Source: Selenomonadaceae bacterium
GTDB taxonomy: Bacteria; Bacillota; Negativicutes; Selenomonadales; Selenomonadaceae
Length of the DNA: 43,953 nucleotides
NCBI GenBank assembly: GCA_029338835.1
Contig: JAQYBD010000057.1
Location: 1-43,953, forward strand
Direction of reading: 5' to 3'
In this document: positions 17,771-25,263 of the stretch, in pieces
How the letters are laid out: each line of letters opens with the position of its first letter
Numbering within the stretch: position 1 is the stretch's first letter
Position numbers and translations under genes: made by a program
Notes under the pieces: generated by a model
Told to the model about the DNA's origin: nothing
Databases searched by the model: none
The model's input: only the letters and a program-made list of their open reading frames with translations

Positions 17771-18574
17771 TCAGAGGGCTGCAATCGTTATATTGTTTGA
17801 CTCAGCCAGTGCGACCATTTCCTCGCGTTCGACGAGCAGAGTCTTATCCGCTTCGATTGCCAGAGCCGTAGCCCCGACCTCTGCCATGGTCTTGATGGTC
17901 TCAAGGCCTACCGTCGGCACATCAAAGCGATCATCCTGCTGCGGCTTGGCGACCTTGGCCACCACTGCACCGCCGCGCGCCAGCTGACCGCCACGGCGAA
18001 TGCAGGCATCCGTCCCCTCGATGGCCTCCAGGGCCATGACCGCCATATTCTTGACGACAGCCGTCTGACCGACATCAAGACGTCCGATTTCCTTGGCCAT
18101 GCGAAAACCGAATTCCATATCCTTGCGTTCCTCAGCCGTCGGCTCGCGTTTCGTGATGACACCGCGCCGGGGCATGAGGCGGCGGATCAGGGCCGTCTGA
18201 TCAAATGCTTCCATGCCAGCCTTGGCAAGCTCCCGTACGAACATCATCATGATGGTATCGTCTTTGCGGTCCGGAAGTTCCATGATGAGTTTCAGCATGC
18301 GGGCATCCGGCTGGACTTTCCCCGAGAACAGCAGCTCTTTCGTGACCTTGCCGATCATCGTGACCTTGCGGACCTGTTTCTCCTTGAGATAATTCAGCAC
18401 GGCATCGAGATGTGCGATGCTGATTTCCCGGCAATCCGCTGTGCAGGTCTTGAGTTCGGCATCCGTCTCCGGCAGCAACGCTACGGCATAAACCTCATAG
18501 CCCAGGAGCCTGGCAGCCTTGGCGCACTCCACCGGCAATCTGCCGGCTCCGGCCAGCAGTCCAATCTTTTCCAT
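17771..18574 (-). CDS. lpxI: UDP-2,3-diacylglucosamine pyrophosphatase, LpxI type
   Basis: Hydrolyses UDP-2,3-diacylglucosamine to lipid X. This is the LpxI (DUF1009) family, not the metallophosphatase LpxH. Motifs: MEKIGLLAGAGRLPVECAKAA at the start, TMIGKVTKELLF, DDTIMMMFVRELAKAG, and the C-terminal half with DVGQTAVVKNMAVMALEAIEGTD and FDVPTVGLETI. The 267-aa length is typical. It sits between lpxA and lpxB and has GGGGGATC before its ATG. No lpxH is seen in the window. Confidence 0.93.
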   Translation of the reverse strand: MEKIGLLAGAGRLPVECAKAARLLGYEVYAVALLPETDAELKTCTADCREISIAHLDAVLNYLKEKQVRKVTMIGKVTKELLFSGKVQPDARMLKLIMELPDRKDDTIMMMFVRELAKAGMEAFDQTALIRRLMPRRGVITKREPTAEERKDMEFGFRMAKEIGRLDVGQTAVVKNMAVMALEAIEGTDACIRRGGQLARGGAVVAKVAKPQQDDRFDVPTVGLETIKTMAEVGATALAIEADKTLLVEREEMVALAESNNITIAAL

Positions 18575-18618
18575 AATGATCCCCCGAATCCCTTTTCATC
18601 CACAGCCTCACGGCTCTC

Positions 18619-19431
18619 TCACTCTGCTTCACGGCGCTCACGGCAGATGCCGCGTTCGGCATTGCGCAAGAAGCGCAAGAAATGCTCGACTTCCTCACAG
18701 GAATCCACTTCCTGCTCGATAACGGCAATTGCCTGCTGCAAGCTGAGGCCCGACCGATAAAGCAGCTTATATGCCTTCTTGATATTGCGGCGCGATTCAA
18801 GCGGGATTCCCGCACGCGAAATCCCCACCGCATTGAGACCCACGACTTTAGCCGGACGCCCATCAACAATCGTATACGGCACAACATCCTGCGTGAGCTT
18901 CGACATACCGCCGACCATGGCATTGCGGCCGATCTTGACGAACTGATGCACGCCTGCCATACCGCCGATGACCGCCCGATCCTCGACAATGGCATGGCCG
19001 GCCAGGCTGGCAAGATTGGACATGATGACATGATTCCCCACTACGCAGTTATGCGCGACATGTGTCAGTGCCATCAGCAAGCAGTCACTGCCGACACGCG
19101 TTTCCTCACCTTCGCCCGTCGCACGGTGAATCGTCGCACCTTCACGGATCGTCGTGCGATCACCGATGAACGTATAGCTCTTCTCGCCCTTGAATTTAAG
19201 GTCCTGCGGTTCCTCACCGATAGAGGCTCCCTGGAAGATGCGGCAGTCCTTGCCGATCTGCGTCCAGCCGTGAATGACGACATGAGGGCCGATTTTCGTA
19301 CCCTCACCGATTTCAACATTCTCACCGATAACCGAGTAGGGGCCAATCTCCACATTTTTCGCAATGCGCGCCCCCGGTGCGATTACAGCAGTTTCATGTA
19401 TATATGCGATGACCTTATTGTCCGTATTCAT
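18619..19431 (-). CDS. lpxA: UDP-N-acetylglucosamine acyltransferase
   Basis: First committed acylation of lipid A, transferring a 3-hydroxyacyl chain from ACP to UDP-GlcNAc. Left-handed beta-helix hexapeptide repeats fill residues 10-190 (for example IGPYSVIGENVEIGEGTKIG). The catalytic histidine lies in TIHRATGEG-THVAHNC, and GGMAGVHQFVKIG follows. The C-terminal helical domain is short. ATG at 19431 has AAGGAG 9 bases upstream; a TTG three codons earlier sits directly on that site. The length (270 aa) is standard. It is separated from fabZ by an unusual 180-base gap. Confidence 0.95.
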   Translation of the reverse strand: MNTDNKVIAYIHETAVIAPGARIAKNVEIGPYSVIGENVEIGEGTKIGPHVVIHGWTQIGKDCRIFQGASIGEEPQDLKFKGEKSYTFIGDRTTIREGATIHRATGEGEETRVGSDCLLMALTHVAHNCVVGNHVIMSNLASLAGHAIVEDRAVIGGMAGVHQFVKIGRNAMVGGMSKLTQDVVPYTIVDGRPAKVVGLNAVGISRAGIPLESRRNIKKAYKLLYRSGLSLQQAIAVIEQEVDSCEEVEHFLRFLRNAERGICRERREAE

Positions 19432-19610
19432 CTGCTCCAACTCCTTAACCTTCCTGTTATGCCGGCAACAGGCCGGCCAGCTTTGCTCTGTCCTTTTCTA
19501 TATACTCCTGAATACACTTCAGATTTTTGTATCTCATTTGACTGCAAATCCGGGCGTTTTACGAGTTGAACAAAGACTATCTTCGTTTATGCAATTAACA
19601 CAGGCGAAAA

Positions 19611-20051
19611 TCAAAGCTTTTCTGGCTTTTTCAAAGCAAACTTAAAATCTGCCGAAGCCGCCAGTTCACCATCTACATAACCGTCGCAGTGGAGCAGCCC
19701 GAAATCGCCGCGCACACGAACCAGCTTGGCTTTGGTGACCAGCTGATCCCCGGGGACAACCTGGCGTTTGAATTTCACGTGTTCCATACCGCCGAACAGA
19801 GCGATCTTGCCGCGGTGTTCCTCCGGATACAGCATAGCCACACCACCGACCTGGGCCATGGCCTCGAGGATCAGTACCCCTGGCATGATGGGATGATCCG
19901 GGAAATGGCCAAGGAACTGCGGTTCGTTCATCGTGATGTTCTTGATGCCCGTAGCCGACTGGAATGGCTCGATTTCCGTAATGCGGTCAACCAGCAGCAT
20001 GGGTGGACGATGCGGCAGGATTTTCTTGATTTCGTTGATGTCTAATACCAT
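19611..20051 (-). CDS. fabZ: 3-hydroxyacyl-ACP dehydratase
   Basis: Dehydrates 3-hydroxyacyl-ACP in fatty-acid elongation, competing with LpxA for the same substrates. Hot-dog fold motifs: LPHRPPMLLVDRI, the catalytic region FLGHFPDHPIMPGVLILEAMAQ with its histidine and glutamate, and KFKRQVVPGDQL. The length is 146 aa from ATG at 20051, which has GAGGG upstream; an upstream in-frame start has no ribosome site. Placement between lpxC and lpxA is common in LPS-making bacteria. Confidence 0.95.
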   Translation of the reverse strand: MVLDINEIKKILPHRPPMLLVDRITEIEPFQSATGIKNITMNEPQFLGHFPDHPIMPGVLILEAMAQVGGVAMLYPEEHRGKIALFGGMEHVKFKRQVVPGDQLVTKAKLVRVRGDFGLLHCDGYVDGELAASADFKFALKKPEKL

Positions 20052-20095
20052 GACGTTATCCCTCTTCCTCAAATCTATACTTGCTAACAGGATGC

Positions 20096-20932
20096 TCACC
20101 GCGCGATGCTGGCAGCCGCGATCTGCTTGGCCAGCTGCGTATTCAGGGCATGGCCGGAAGCGGCAGCGATGACATGGCCGCGGATGATGCCTGCCAATCT
20201 CAGATCGCCAATGACATCCAGGATCTTATGACGTACGAGTTCATCTTCAAAATGCAGCGGGTTGAGCCAGCCTTCATCATTGTAGACAATGACGCTGTCC
20301 AGCGTGCCACCGAGTCCCAGCCCCATCTCACGCAGCTGCGCGATTTCCTTTTCATAGGCAATGGTGCGGGCAGGTGCAATCTCTTTGTGATACGTTGCTT
20401 CGTCGATATGGAAATCCTCATACTGGACACCGATGAGCTTGTGTGGATTGAGCGAGGTAAAGCTCACCCGGAACCCGTCGTACGGCACCACCATGACGAA
20501 GCGGCCCGTAGCCTCATCATCAATGCGGTAAACCTTATCGATGACCACCTCTTGGCGTTCGGCATCAAGCTCACATTTGCCCGCCTTGTCCATGAGGTCG
20601 AAGAAAACGAGTGAGGCTCCATCCGCCACAGGCGGCTCCTCAGAATCCAGTTCAACGAAAGCGTTATCGATGCGATGTGCGTGAAACGCACTCATGAGAT
20701 GCTCAATCGTGAATACACGCAAGCCATTCTCTTCCACCGTAGTAGCCCGCAGCGTCGAAGTGACGTTCTCTGCCTTGGCGTGGATCAGCGGCTTGCCTGG
20801 AAGATCGGTGCGCACAAAGACGATTCCGGTATCCGCTGGCGCAGGCTTGAGTACCGCATGGACCTCACGGCCGGAATGCAGCCCGATGCCTGTATAGGAA
20901 ACTGCTGTTGCCAATGTTGTCTGTTTCTGCAA
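20096..20932 (-). CDS. lpxC: UDP-3-O-acyl-N-acetylglucosamine deacetylase
   Basis: The zinc amidase that commits the pathway to lipid A. Zinc ligands are visible in FTIEHLMSAFH and in HKILDVIGDL (His and Asp), and the C-terminal GH supplies the catalytic histidine. The N-terminus TGIGLHSGREV is typical. TTG at 20932 is preferred because AGGAGG lies 7 bases upstream and gives the usual MQKQTTLATAVSYTG start. ATG at 20938 is too close to that site. A strong promoter lies at 20966-20994, and fabZ and lpxA follow, so the rate-limiting enzyme heads its own transcript. Confidence 0.94.
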   Translation of the reverse strand: MQKQTTLATAVSYTGIGLHSGREVHAVLKPAPADTGIVFVRTDLPGKPLIHAKAENVTSTLRATTVEENGLRVFTIEHLMSAFHAHRIDNAFVELDSEEPPVADGASLVFFDLMDKAGKCELDAERQEVVIDKVYRIDDEATGRFVMVVPYDGFRVSFTSLNPHKLIGVQYEDFHIDEATYHKEIAPARTIAYEKEIAQLREMGLGLGGTLDSVIVYNDEGWLNPLHFEDELVRHKILDVIGDLRLAGIIRGHVIAAASGHALNTQLAKQIAAASIAR

Positions 20933-20965
20933 AATCATACCTCCTGCCGTAATATGCCTTTCTAT

Positions 20966-20994
20966 ATTGTACAAAACAATTGCCTGCGATGCAA
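20966..20994 (-). promoter_or_regulatory. Sigma-70-type promoter for lpxC-fabZ-lpxA
   Basis: On the minus strand TTGCAT (20994-20989) and TACAAT (20971-20966) are separated by 17 bases. It lies in the 70-base gap between the second acyltransferase gene and lpxC. Both boxes match at least four consensus positions. Confidence 0.7.
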
Positions 20995-21001
20995 GTTGCG
21001 A

Positions 21002-21871
21002 TTAATCGTTCCGCATGGACTTCCAGCGGTCATGGAGCCAAAACCACTCTTCCGGATACTTGCGGACATGCGCCTCGATGTCGTGCGTGAGGAGCTGTGT
21101 CGTCCGACGGATATCCTCGCGCTTATCTTTTGTCTTTTCGACAAAGACAGGATCGCCAACGATGAGGGTATGCATCCCCTGGTCATCGCGGTGCATGAAT
21201 GCCGGGAAAATCGGCACATTCTGGAACCGTGCCATCGAGGCAGCACCTGGCACGCAGTTTGTCGGGCGGCCGAAGAAATCCAGGATGATGCCGTTGTGAC
21301 GGCTCGTATCCTGATCCATGATAAGTCCGATGGCCCATCCTTTGCGGAGCATGTCGAACATCTCCCGCACACCGGATTTATAGGTGATGTGCATGCCGAT
21401 CAGCGTACGGTATTCATTGATGAAGCGGTCTGCTGCACTGGACCTCTGCTTCATGGCCACGCCCACCAGCGGGATGCCTGCCTGTGCAAAAGCTCCGCCC
21501 ATCAATTCCCAGTTGCCGCTGTGCGCAGCGGCAATGATGCAGCCCCGGCCCAGCGCCAAGCCCTTCTGCAATTTGTCAAGTCCTTCGATGCGCACATATT
21601 CATCAATATGGCGGCGGATAACCGGGAAACGCAAGACCTCCATGAGCATCGGGCCGAAGCGCACAGCACTGGCTTTCGCCAGGCGTGCGGCCTCTTCCTC
21701 GCTGACGCCGAGGCACATCTTGATCTGGCTGCGCGCCAGATCTTTCCGGCGCTTCGGCACAAAAATCCAGGCAAGATTGCCAAGGACGCGCCCCAGCAGC
21801 TCACAGACACCGCGCGGCAGGATACAGCAAATCTTGCTGATCGCTTTCAACAGATAATAAGGAACCATCAT
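21002..21871 (-). CDS. Lipid A biosynthesis acyltransferase (LpxL/HtrB family), copy 2
   Basis: A 289-aa membrane-associated acyltransferase related to the gene at 8093-9007 but clearly diverged. The catalytic HX4(D/E) motif is AHSGNWELMGGAF near residue 117, with an N-terminal hydrophobic helix and the blocks GLIMDQDTSRHNG and YPEEWFWLHDRWKS. It lacks the C-terminal tail of copy 1. AGGAGGG lies 6 bases before ATG. It follows the lpxD terminator, so it probably depends on readthrough or a weak promoter. Two copies suggest a lipid A with two secondary acyl chains. Confidence 0.9.
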   Translation of the reverse strand: MMVPYYLLKAISKICCILPRGVCELLGRVLGNLAWIFVPKRRKDLARSQIKMCLGVSEEEAARLAKASAVRFGPMLMEVLRFPVIRRHIDEYVRIEGLDKLQKGLALGRGCIIAAAHSGNWELMGGAFAQAGIPLVGVAMKQRSSAADRFINEYRTLIGMHITYKSGVREMFDMLRKGWAIGLIMDQDTSRHNGIILDFFGRPTNCVPGAASMARFQNVPIFPAFMHRDDQGMHTLIVGDPVFVEKTKDKREDIRRTTQLLTHDIEAHVRKYPEEWFWLHDRWKSMRND

Positions 21872-21892
21872 CTACGCCCTCCTGGAGGATGT

Positions 21893-21930
21893 CAAGAAAA
21901 GAAAACCTTCCCCAGAAGAGGAAGGCCTGC
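21893..21930 (-). terminator. Terminator after lpxD
   Basis: CCTTCC (21906-21911) pairs with GGAAGG (21920-21925). On the minus strand the stem is followed by TTTTCTTTTC. It lies about 15 bases past the lpxD stop and ahead of the second acyltransferase gene. The stem is short (6 bp), so it may be leaky. Confidence 0.65.
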
Positions 21931-21941
21931 CTTGCTTCGTT

Positions 21942-22961
21942 TTATTTCGTCTCGTATTTTGCCAGCTTCTTTTCCAGCTGCTTGACCTTCTTGTAAATTT
22001 CCGGCAAGTGCTTCATCGAAGCCTGCATGCGCAGCCATTCCGTATGGCTTTGGACGGGGAACCCTGCACAGAAGACTCCTTCCGGCATATCGCCAATGAT
22101 GCCCGAACGGGCAGCATAGACAGAATTTGCGCCGATATTGATATGGCCCACCGTTCCGACCTGGCCGCCGAACGTGACATTATGGCCGACTGTAGTCGAG
22201 CCGGAGATTCCCGTCTGGGCAACAATCAGGCAATTCGGACCGATCTTGCAGTTATGGCCGATATGCACGAGATTATCGATCTTCGTCCCGTGACCGATGA
22301 CGGTGGAGCCCATAGCCGCACGGTCGATGCCATCATGGGCGCCGATCTCCACATCATCCTCGAGTACGACATTGCCTACCTGCGGGACTTTGGTATGGAG
22401 GCCGTCCTTCGTGGTGAAACCAAAACCATCCGAACCGATGACAGCCGAACAGTGGATGACACAGCGCTTGCCCACGCGGCAGTGTTCGCGTACCGTGGCA
22501 CTGGAATAGATCACCGTATCTTCTTCAATCTCTGCATACTGGCCAACGTACGTATGCGGATAAAGTGTCACGCGGTCGCCGATCACGGCATGGTCATCGA
22601 CAACAGCAAAAGGCATGATGACGACATCCTTGCCGAGCTTGACATCCGTACCGATATAAGCCTTGTCGCTGACCCCCTGCGGGAACTCCAGTTTCGGGGT
22701 AAAGAGTTCGAGCAGTTTTGCAAAAGCTGCCCGGGGTTCCTCCACATAAAGTGCAGTCTTGGGAAAATCCGCAATGCCTTCCGGCAGCATGACAGCCGCT
22801 GCAGCACACCCTTTTGCCGCTTCGATATGCGGTTCCACGGCAAAGGTCAGATCGTGCGGGCCGGCGCCTTCTATATTGTCGAGTCCGCTGATAACGATGC
22901 TGGCATCGCCAGCGATATGACCACCGACATAATCTGCGATTTCCTGCAATGTCTTTTTCAT
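21942..22961 (-). CDS. lpxD: UDP-3-O-acylglucosamine N-acyltransferase
   Basis: Third acyl-transfer step of lipid A, adding the N-linked chain. It has an N-terminal uridine-binding domain (to about residue 100) and then a left-handed beta-helix of hexapeptide repeats. Key blocks are AAVMLPEG, HCSAVIGSDGFGF, GAHDGIDRAAMGSTVIG and the catalytic-histidine region NLVHIGHNCKIG. A C-terminal helix (MKHLPEIYKKVKQLEKKLAKYE) is coiled-coil-like. The length (339 aa) is normal. It follows the lipoprotein OmpH gene by 15 bases and ends before a terminator. Confidence 0.95.
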   Translation of the reverse strand: MKKTLQEIADYVGGHIAGDASIVISGLDNIEGAGPHDLTFAVEPHIEAAKGCAAAAVMLPEGIADFPKTALYVEEPRAAFAKLLELFTPKLEFPQGVSDKAYIGTDVKLGKDVVIMPFAVVDDHAVIGDRVTLYPHTYVGQYAEIEEDTVIYSSATVREHCRVGKRCVIHCSAVIGSDGFGFTTKDGLHTKVPQVGNVVLEDDVEIGAHDGIDRAAMGSTVIGHGTKIDNLVHIGHNCKIGPNCLIVAQTGISGSTTVGHNVTFGGQVGTVGHINIGANSVYAARSGIIGDMPEGVFCAGFPVQSHTEWLRMQASMKHLPEIYKKVKQLEKKLAKYETK

Positions 22962-22976
22962 ATCATATCCCCATCC

Positions 22977-23414
22977 TTACTGCAGCTTGGCAATGACGTC
23001 ATCTGTCACGTCCGTGCAGCCATAAATAGCTGTGGGCTGCGACTTCTCGCTATCGATGACAGCATCCAGCTTTTTCTCCTTCGCAATATCCTGCAATGCC
23101 CCATTGATCTTCTGCTGGAGCTGCATCTGATAAGACTGATTCAGGCTGGCCATCTTGCGCTGCGCATCCTGCTGGGCCTTCTGTGCATCTTCTTGGCTCA
23201 TATCCGGATTCTCCTGCAGCGATTTTTCCGCTTCCTCACGGGCCTCGTTGATTTTCTGATTGCCCTCATCTACCAGGGATTTGACCTGCGGTGCTTCCTG
23301 CATGACGCGTGAACCGTCAATATAACCAATCTTAGCCTGTCCGCAGCCGCTCATGAGCAGTGTAGCAGCAAAAGCTGCTGCCAGGAGCCCCAAGGATTTT
23401 TTTCGTAATTTCAT
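22977..23414 (-). CDS. Skp/OmpH-family protein, predicted lipoprotein
   Basis: A 145-aa Skp-like protein with a lipoprotein signal (hydrophobic core then SGC, Cys24). The mature protein starts with IGYIDGSRVMQEAPQVK, the usual OmpH first strand, followed by a long charged helix region (about 45-110) and a C-terminal strand ending DVTDDVIAKLQ. Skp proteins hold unfolded outer-membrane proteins in the periplasm as trimers. A lipid anchor would hold this one at a membrane, unlike E. coli Skp. It lies 15 bases before lpxD and has a candidate promoter at 23434-23463. Confidence 0.85.
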   Translation of the reverse strand: MKLRKKSLGLLAAAFAATLLMSGCGQAKIGYIDGSRVMQEAPQVKSLVDEGNQKINEAREEAEKSLQENPDMSQEDAQKAQQDAQRKMASLNQSYQMQLQQKINGALQDIAKEKKLDAVIDSEKSQPTAIYGCTDVTDDVIAKLQ

Positions 23415-23433
23415 TTTATGACTCGCTTCTTTC

Positions 23434-23463
23434 TCTATATGGTGTCGATGTTTATGATGTCAA
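23434..23463 (-). promoter_or_regulatory. Candidate promoter for the OmpH lipoprotein and lpxD
   Basis: On the minus strand TTGACA (23463-23458) and TATAGA (23439-23434) are separated by 18 bases. The -35 box is perfect and the -10 box matches four of six bases. It lies in the 68-base gap between the 374-aa gene and the lipoprotein gene. Confidence 0.5.
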
Positions 23464-23482
23464 TATCTGATACAAAGGATTG

Positions 23483-24607
23483 TCATGATTCCTCAGAAGA
23501 AATGGTACCTATTTCCGTGACAAGCTCATCGGTCACGTCTTCGGTATCCGTGCCAACAACGGGATAGAACCGCTGCATGTCAAGCGCAGGCGTCTTAGCC
23601 GAAGGCAAGGCATAGTCCAGGTTTTCCGCCGGAGTGGCCACGATCAATGTGAAATGATGCAGGATGGCAATCTTGGCAGCCTTGCCAGCAATATCGTTGC
23701 GGATATGCGTATCGAGTGCCTGGATCTGTTGCTGGATGTCAGACAGCTGCTGCCGGATTGCTTCCCGCTGCTGAAGATCCAGCGATACATCCATCTGCTG
23801 CTGCATGGCATCCGTATTGCGAGCCTGCACTTCAGACTGCTTAGCCAGCGCATCCGACTGACGCTGCGTCATCGCGGCCTGGGCCTTCTGGCGCCAAGCT
23901 GCAAGCTTTGGCTCCATTACCGACTGCACATGGGCTGCCACCTGCTTATTCCATTGGCGTTCCAGCTCCAGCTGGCGCATGCCACGCTCCTGCTGGAGTG
24001 CAGCGCGTTCCTGTTCCCATTCCGCCTTTTCCTGATCAAGGACTTCCTGTTTCGTCCACGGATGGTGCATGGCTTTCTGATTGTCGATCTTCAGGTTGAG
24101 ATTGAAGATAGCCAGGCGATAATCCTCATCGATGGATTTCTGCCTGCTTTCATATTCCGCCTGATGCGCCTCACGATATGCTTTCTCGACTGCTTTGGCT
24201 TCGCGCTCGAGTTGTGTCCTGCCGCCGATGACCTCTTGCGCGTTCTTCTGCCAGACGGAATCATCAAACGGCTTGGCATCCGTCTGTGGCGGCTGTACCG
24301 TCATGGGCGGCAAAGCCGCCGTATCCTTCAAGGAAAGGGTCAGTCGCTGGTACTCTGAACGCAAATCCTTGAGTTTCTCATAATCCGGATGCGCTTCCAT
24401 AGCTTTCTGCATATCGACCAGACCAACCGTTGCAGCTGCCGTCTGCTCCACAGCCTGATGTCCTGGCATCAGTGTACGCAGTCCCCAGGCACCGAGGAAT
24501 ACGAGGCCCAGTGCGATTGCCGCACCCAGGATGATTTCCCTGCGCTTCTTTTGCCAAAGACCAGGCTGTTTTTCCCCGGCAGTCCCCGGCTTATCCTGTT
24601 CTTCCAC
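23483..24607 (-). CDS. Long Skp/OmpH-related membrane-anchored coiled-coil protein
   Basis: A 374-aa protein with a cytoplasmic start, one membrane segment (about residues 25-46, IILGAAIALGLVFLGAWGL), and an OmpH-like strand VGLVDMQKAMEAHPDYEKLKDLRSEY near residue 62. A very long Gln/Glu/Arg-rich helical region (about 120-300) follows, with a C-terminal DVTDELVTEIGT that mirrors the end of its neighbour at 22977. It looks like an enlarged Skp paralogue that stays tethered to the inner membrane. GTG at 24607 has GAAGGAGG 9 bases upstream. The function is inferred only from the two ends and from its place between two OmpH genes. Confidence 0.65.
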   Translation of the reverse strand: MEEQDKPGTAGEKQPGLWQKKRREIILGAAIALGLVFLGAWGLRTLMPGHQAVEQTAAATVGLVDMQKAMEAHPDYEKLKDLRSEYQRLTLSLKDTAALPPMTVQPPQTDAKPFDDSVWQKNAQEVIGGRTQLEREAKAVEKAYREAHQAEYESRQKSIDEDYRLAIFNLNLKIDNQKAMHHPWTKQEVLDQEKAEWEQERAALQQERGMRQLELERQWNKQVAAHVQSVMEPKLAAWRQKAQAAMTQRQSDALAKQSEVQARNTDAMQQQMDVSLDLQQREAIRQQLSDIQQQIQALDTHIRNDIAGKAAKIAILHHFTLIVATPAENLDYALPSAKTPALDMQRFYPVVGTDTEDVTDELVTEIGTISSEES

Positions 24608-24658
24608 GGGCCTTGTCCTCCTTCACACATGTACAGGCGACAACTCGTCCTTACAAGT

Positions 24659-24688
24659 AGTACCGAGCGCAATAAATGGCTCGGTACT
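24659..24688 (-). repeat. Perfect inverted repeat in the gap after the third OmpH gene
   Basis: AGTACCGAGC (24659-24668) and GCTCGGTACT (24679-24688) form a 10-bp perfect stem with a 10-base loop. On the minus strand no U-run follows, so it is not a classical terminator. It may be an mRNA-stabilising hairpin, a weak terminator or an operator between the two genes. Confidence 0.5.
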
Positions 24689-24713
24689 CAACGATTGATA
24701 TGACCCGCAGGGA

Positions 24714-25178
24714 TTATTTGCTGAGCTTTTTGATGACATCCTGGGTGATATCCTGGCCGCCATATACGACCGTACTCTTCTCCAGGACAACCGAGAGGCC
24801 CTTCGCTTCCGCTACGCTCTTGACAGAATCCTCAATGCTCTTCTGGATGGGTTCCATGAGTTCCTGATTCTTCTGCTGGAGGCGCTGCTGCGTCTGCTGA
24901 TAATAGTCATTCTTTTCCTGGTCGCTCATGTTGGCAGATTTCTCCTCGAACTCTTTCTGAGCGTCCTGGACGGCTTTCTGCATCTCAGCATTCGCGCTCT
25001 GGAGCTGCGGATGCTGCTGGGCAATCTGGCGATAGTCCACGACACCAACATTAGAGCTTGCTGCACTGGCAATGCCCGAGCCAGACTGCGTCAGGGCCAG
25101 AGCCACGACCGAACCGATAAAAACGAGTGCAATGAGTACACTGATGATCTTGACCTGTTTCTTCTGTAACTTAACCAT
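24714..25178 (-). CDS. Skp/OmpH-family periplasmic chaperone
   Basis: A 154-aa Skp-like protein with a signal or membrane-anchor segment (about residues 9-29, IISVLIALVFIGSVVALALT) followed by VGVVDYRQIAQQHPQLQSANAEM, the family's first strand. A long charged helical hairpin (about 55-120) and a C-terminal strand LSVVLEKSTVVYGGQDITQDVIKKL complete it. It would hold unfolded barrel proteins for BamA. ATG at 25178 has AAGGAG 8 bases upstream and a good promoter at 25218-25246. It is the most canonical of the three OmpH-like genes here. Confidence 0.9.
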   Translation of the reverse strand: MVKLQKKQVKIISVLIALVFIGSVVALALTQSGSGIASAASSNVGVVDYRQIAQQHPQLQSANAEMQKAVQDAQKEFEEKSANMSDQEKNDYYQQTQQRLQQKNQELMEPIQKSIEDSVKSVAEAKGLSVVLEKSTVVYGGQDITQDVIKKLSK

Positions 25179-25217
25179 TTTCTCTTCTCCTTTTTGTGAT
25201 TCCACAGAAACACGTTT

Positions 25218-25246
25218 ATTATAACAAACTTCGCATAGCTCTACAA
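25218..25246 (-). promoter_or_regulatory. Sigma-70-type promoter for the OmpH gene at 24714
   Basis: On the minus strand TTGTAG (25246-25241) and TATAAT (25223-25218) are separated by 17 bases. The -10 box is perfect. It lies about 40 bases upstream of the start codon, just past the end of the 439-aa gene. Confidence 0.65.
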
Positions 25247-25263
25247 GCATGCGGCTCAGGCTG

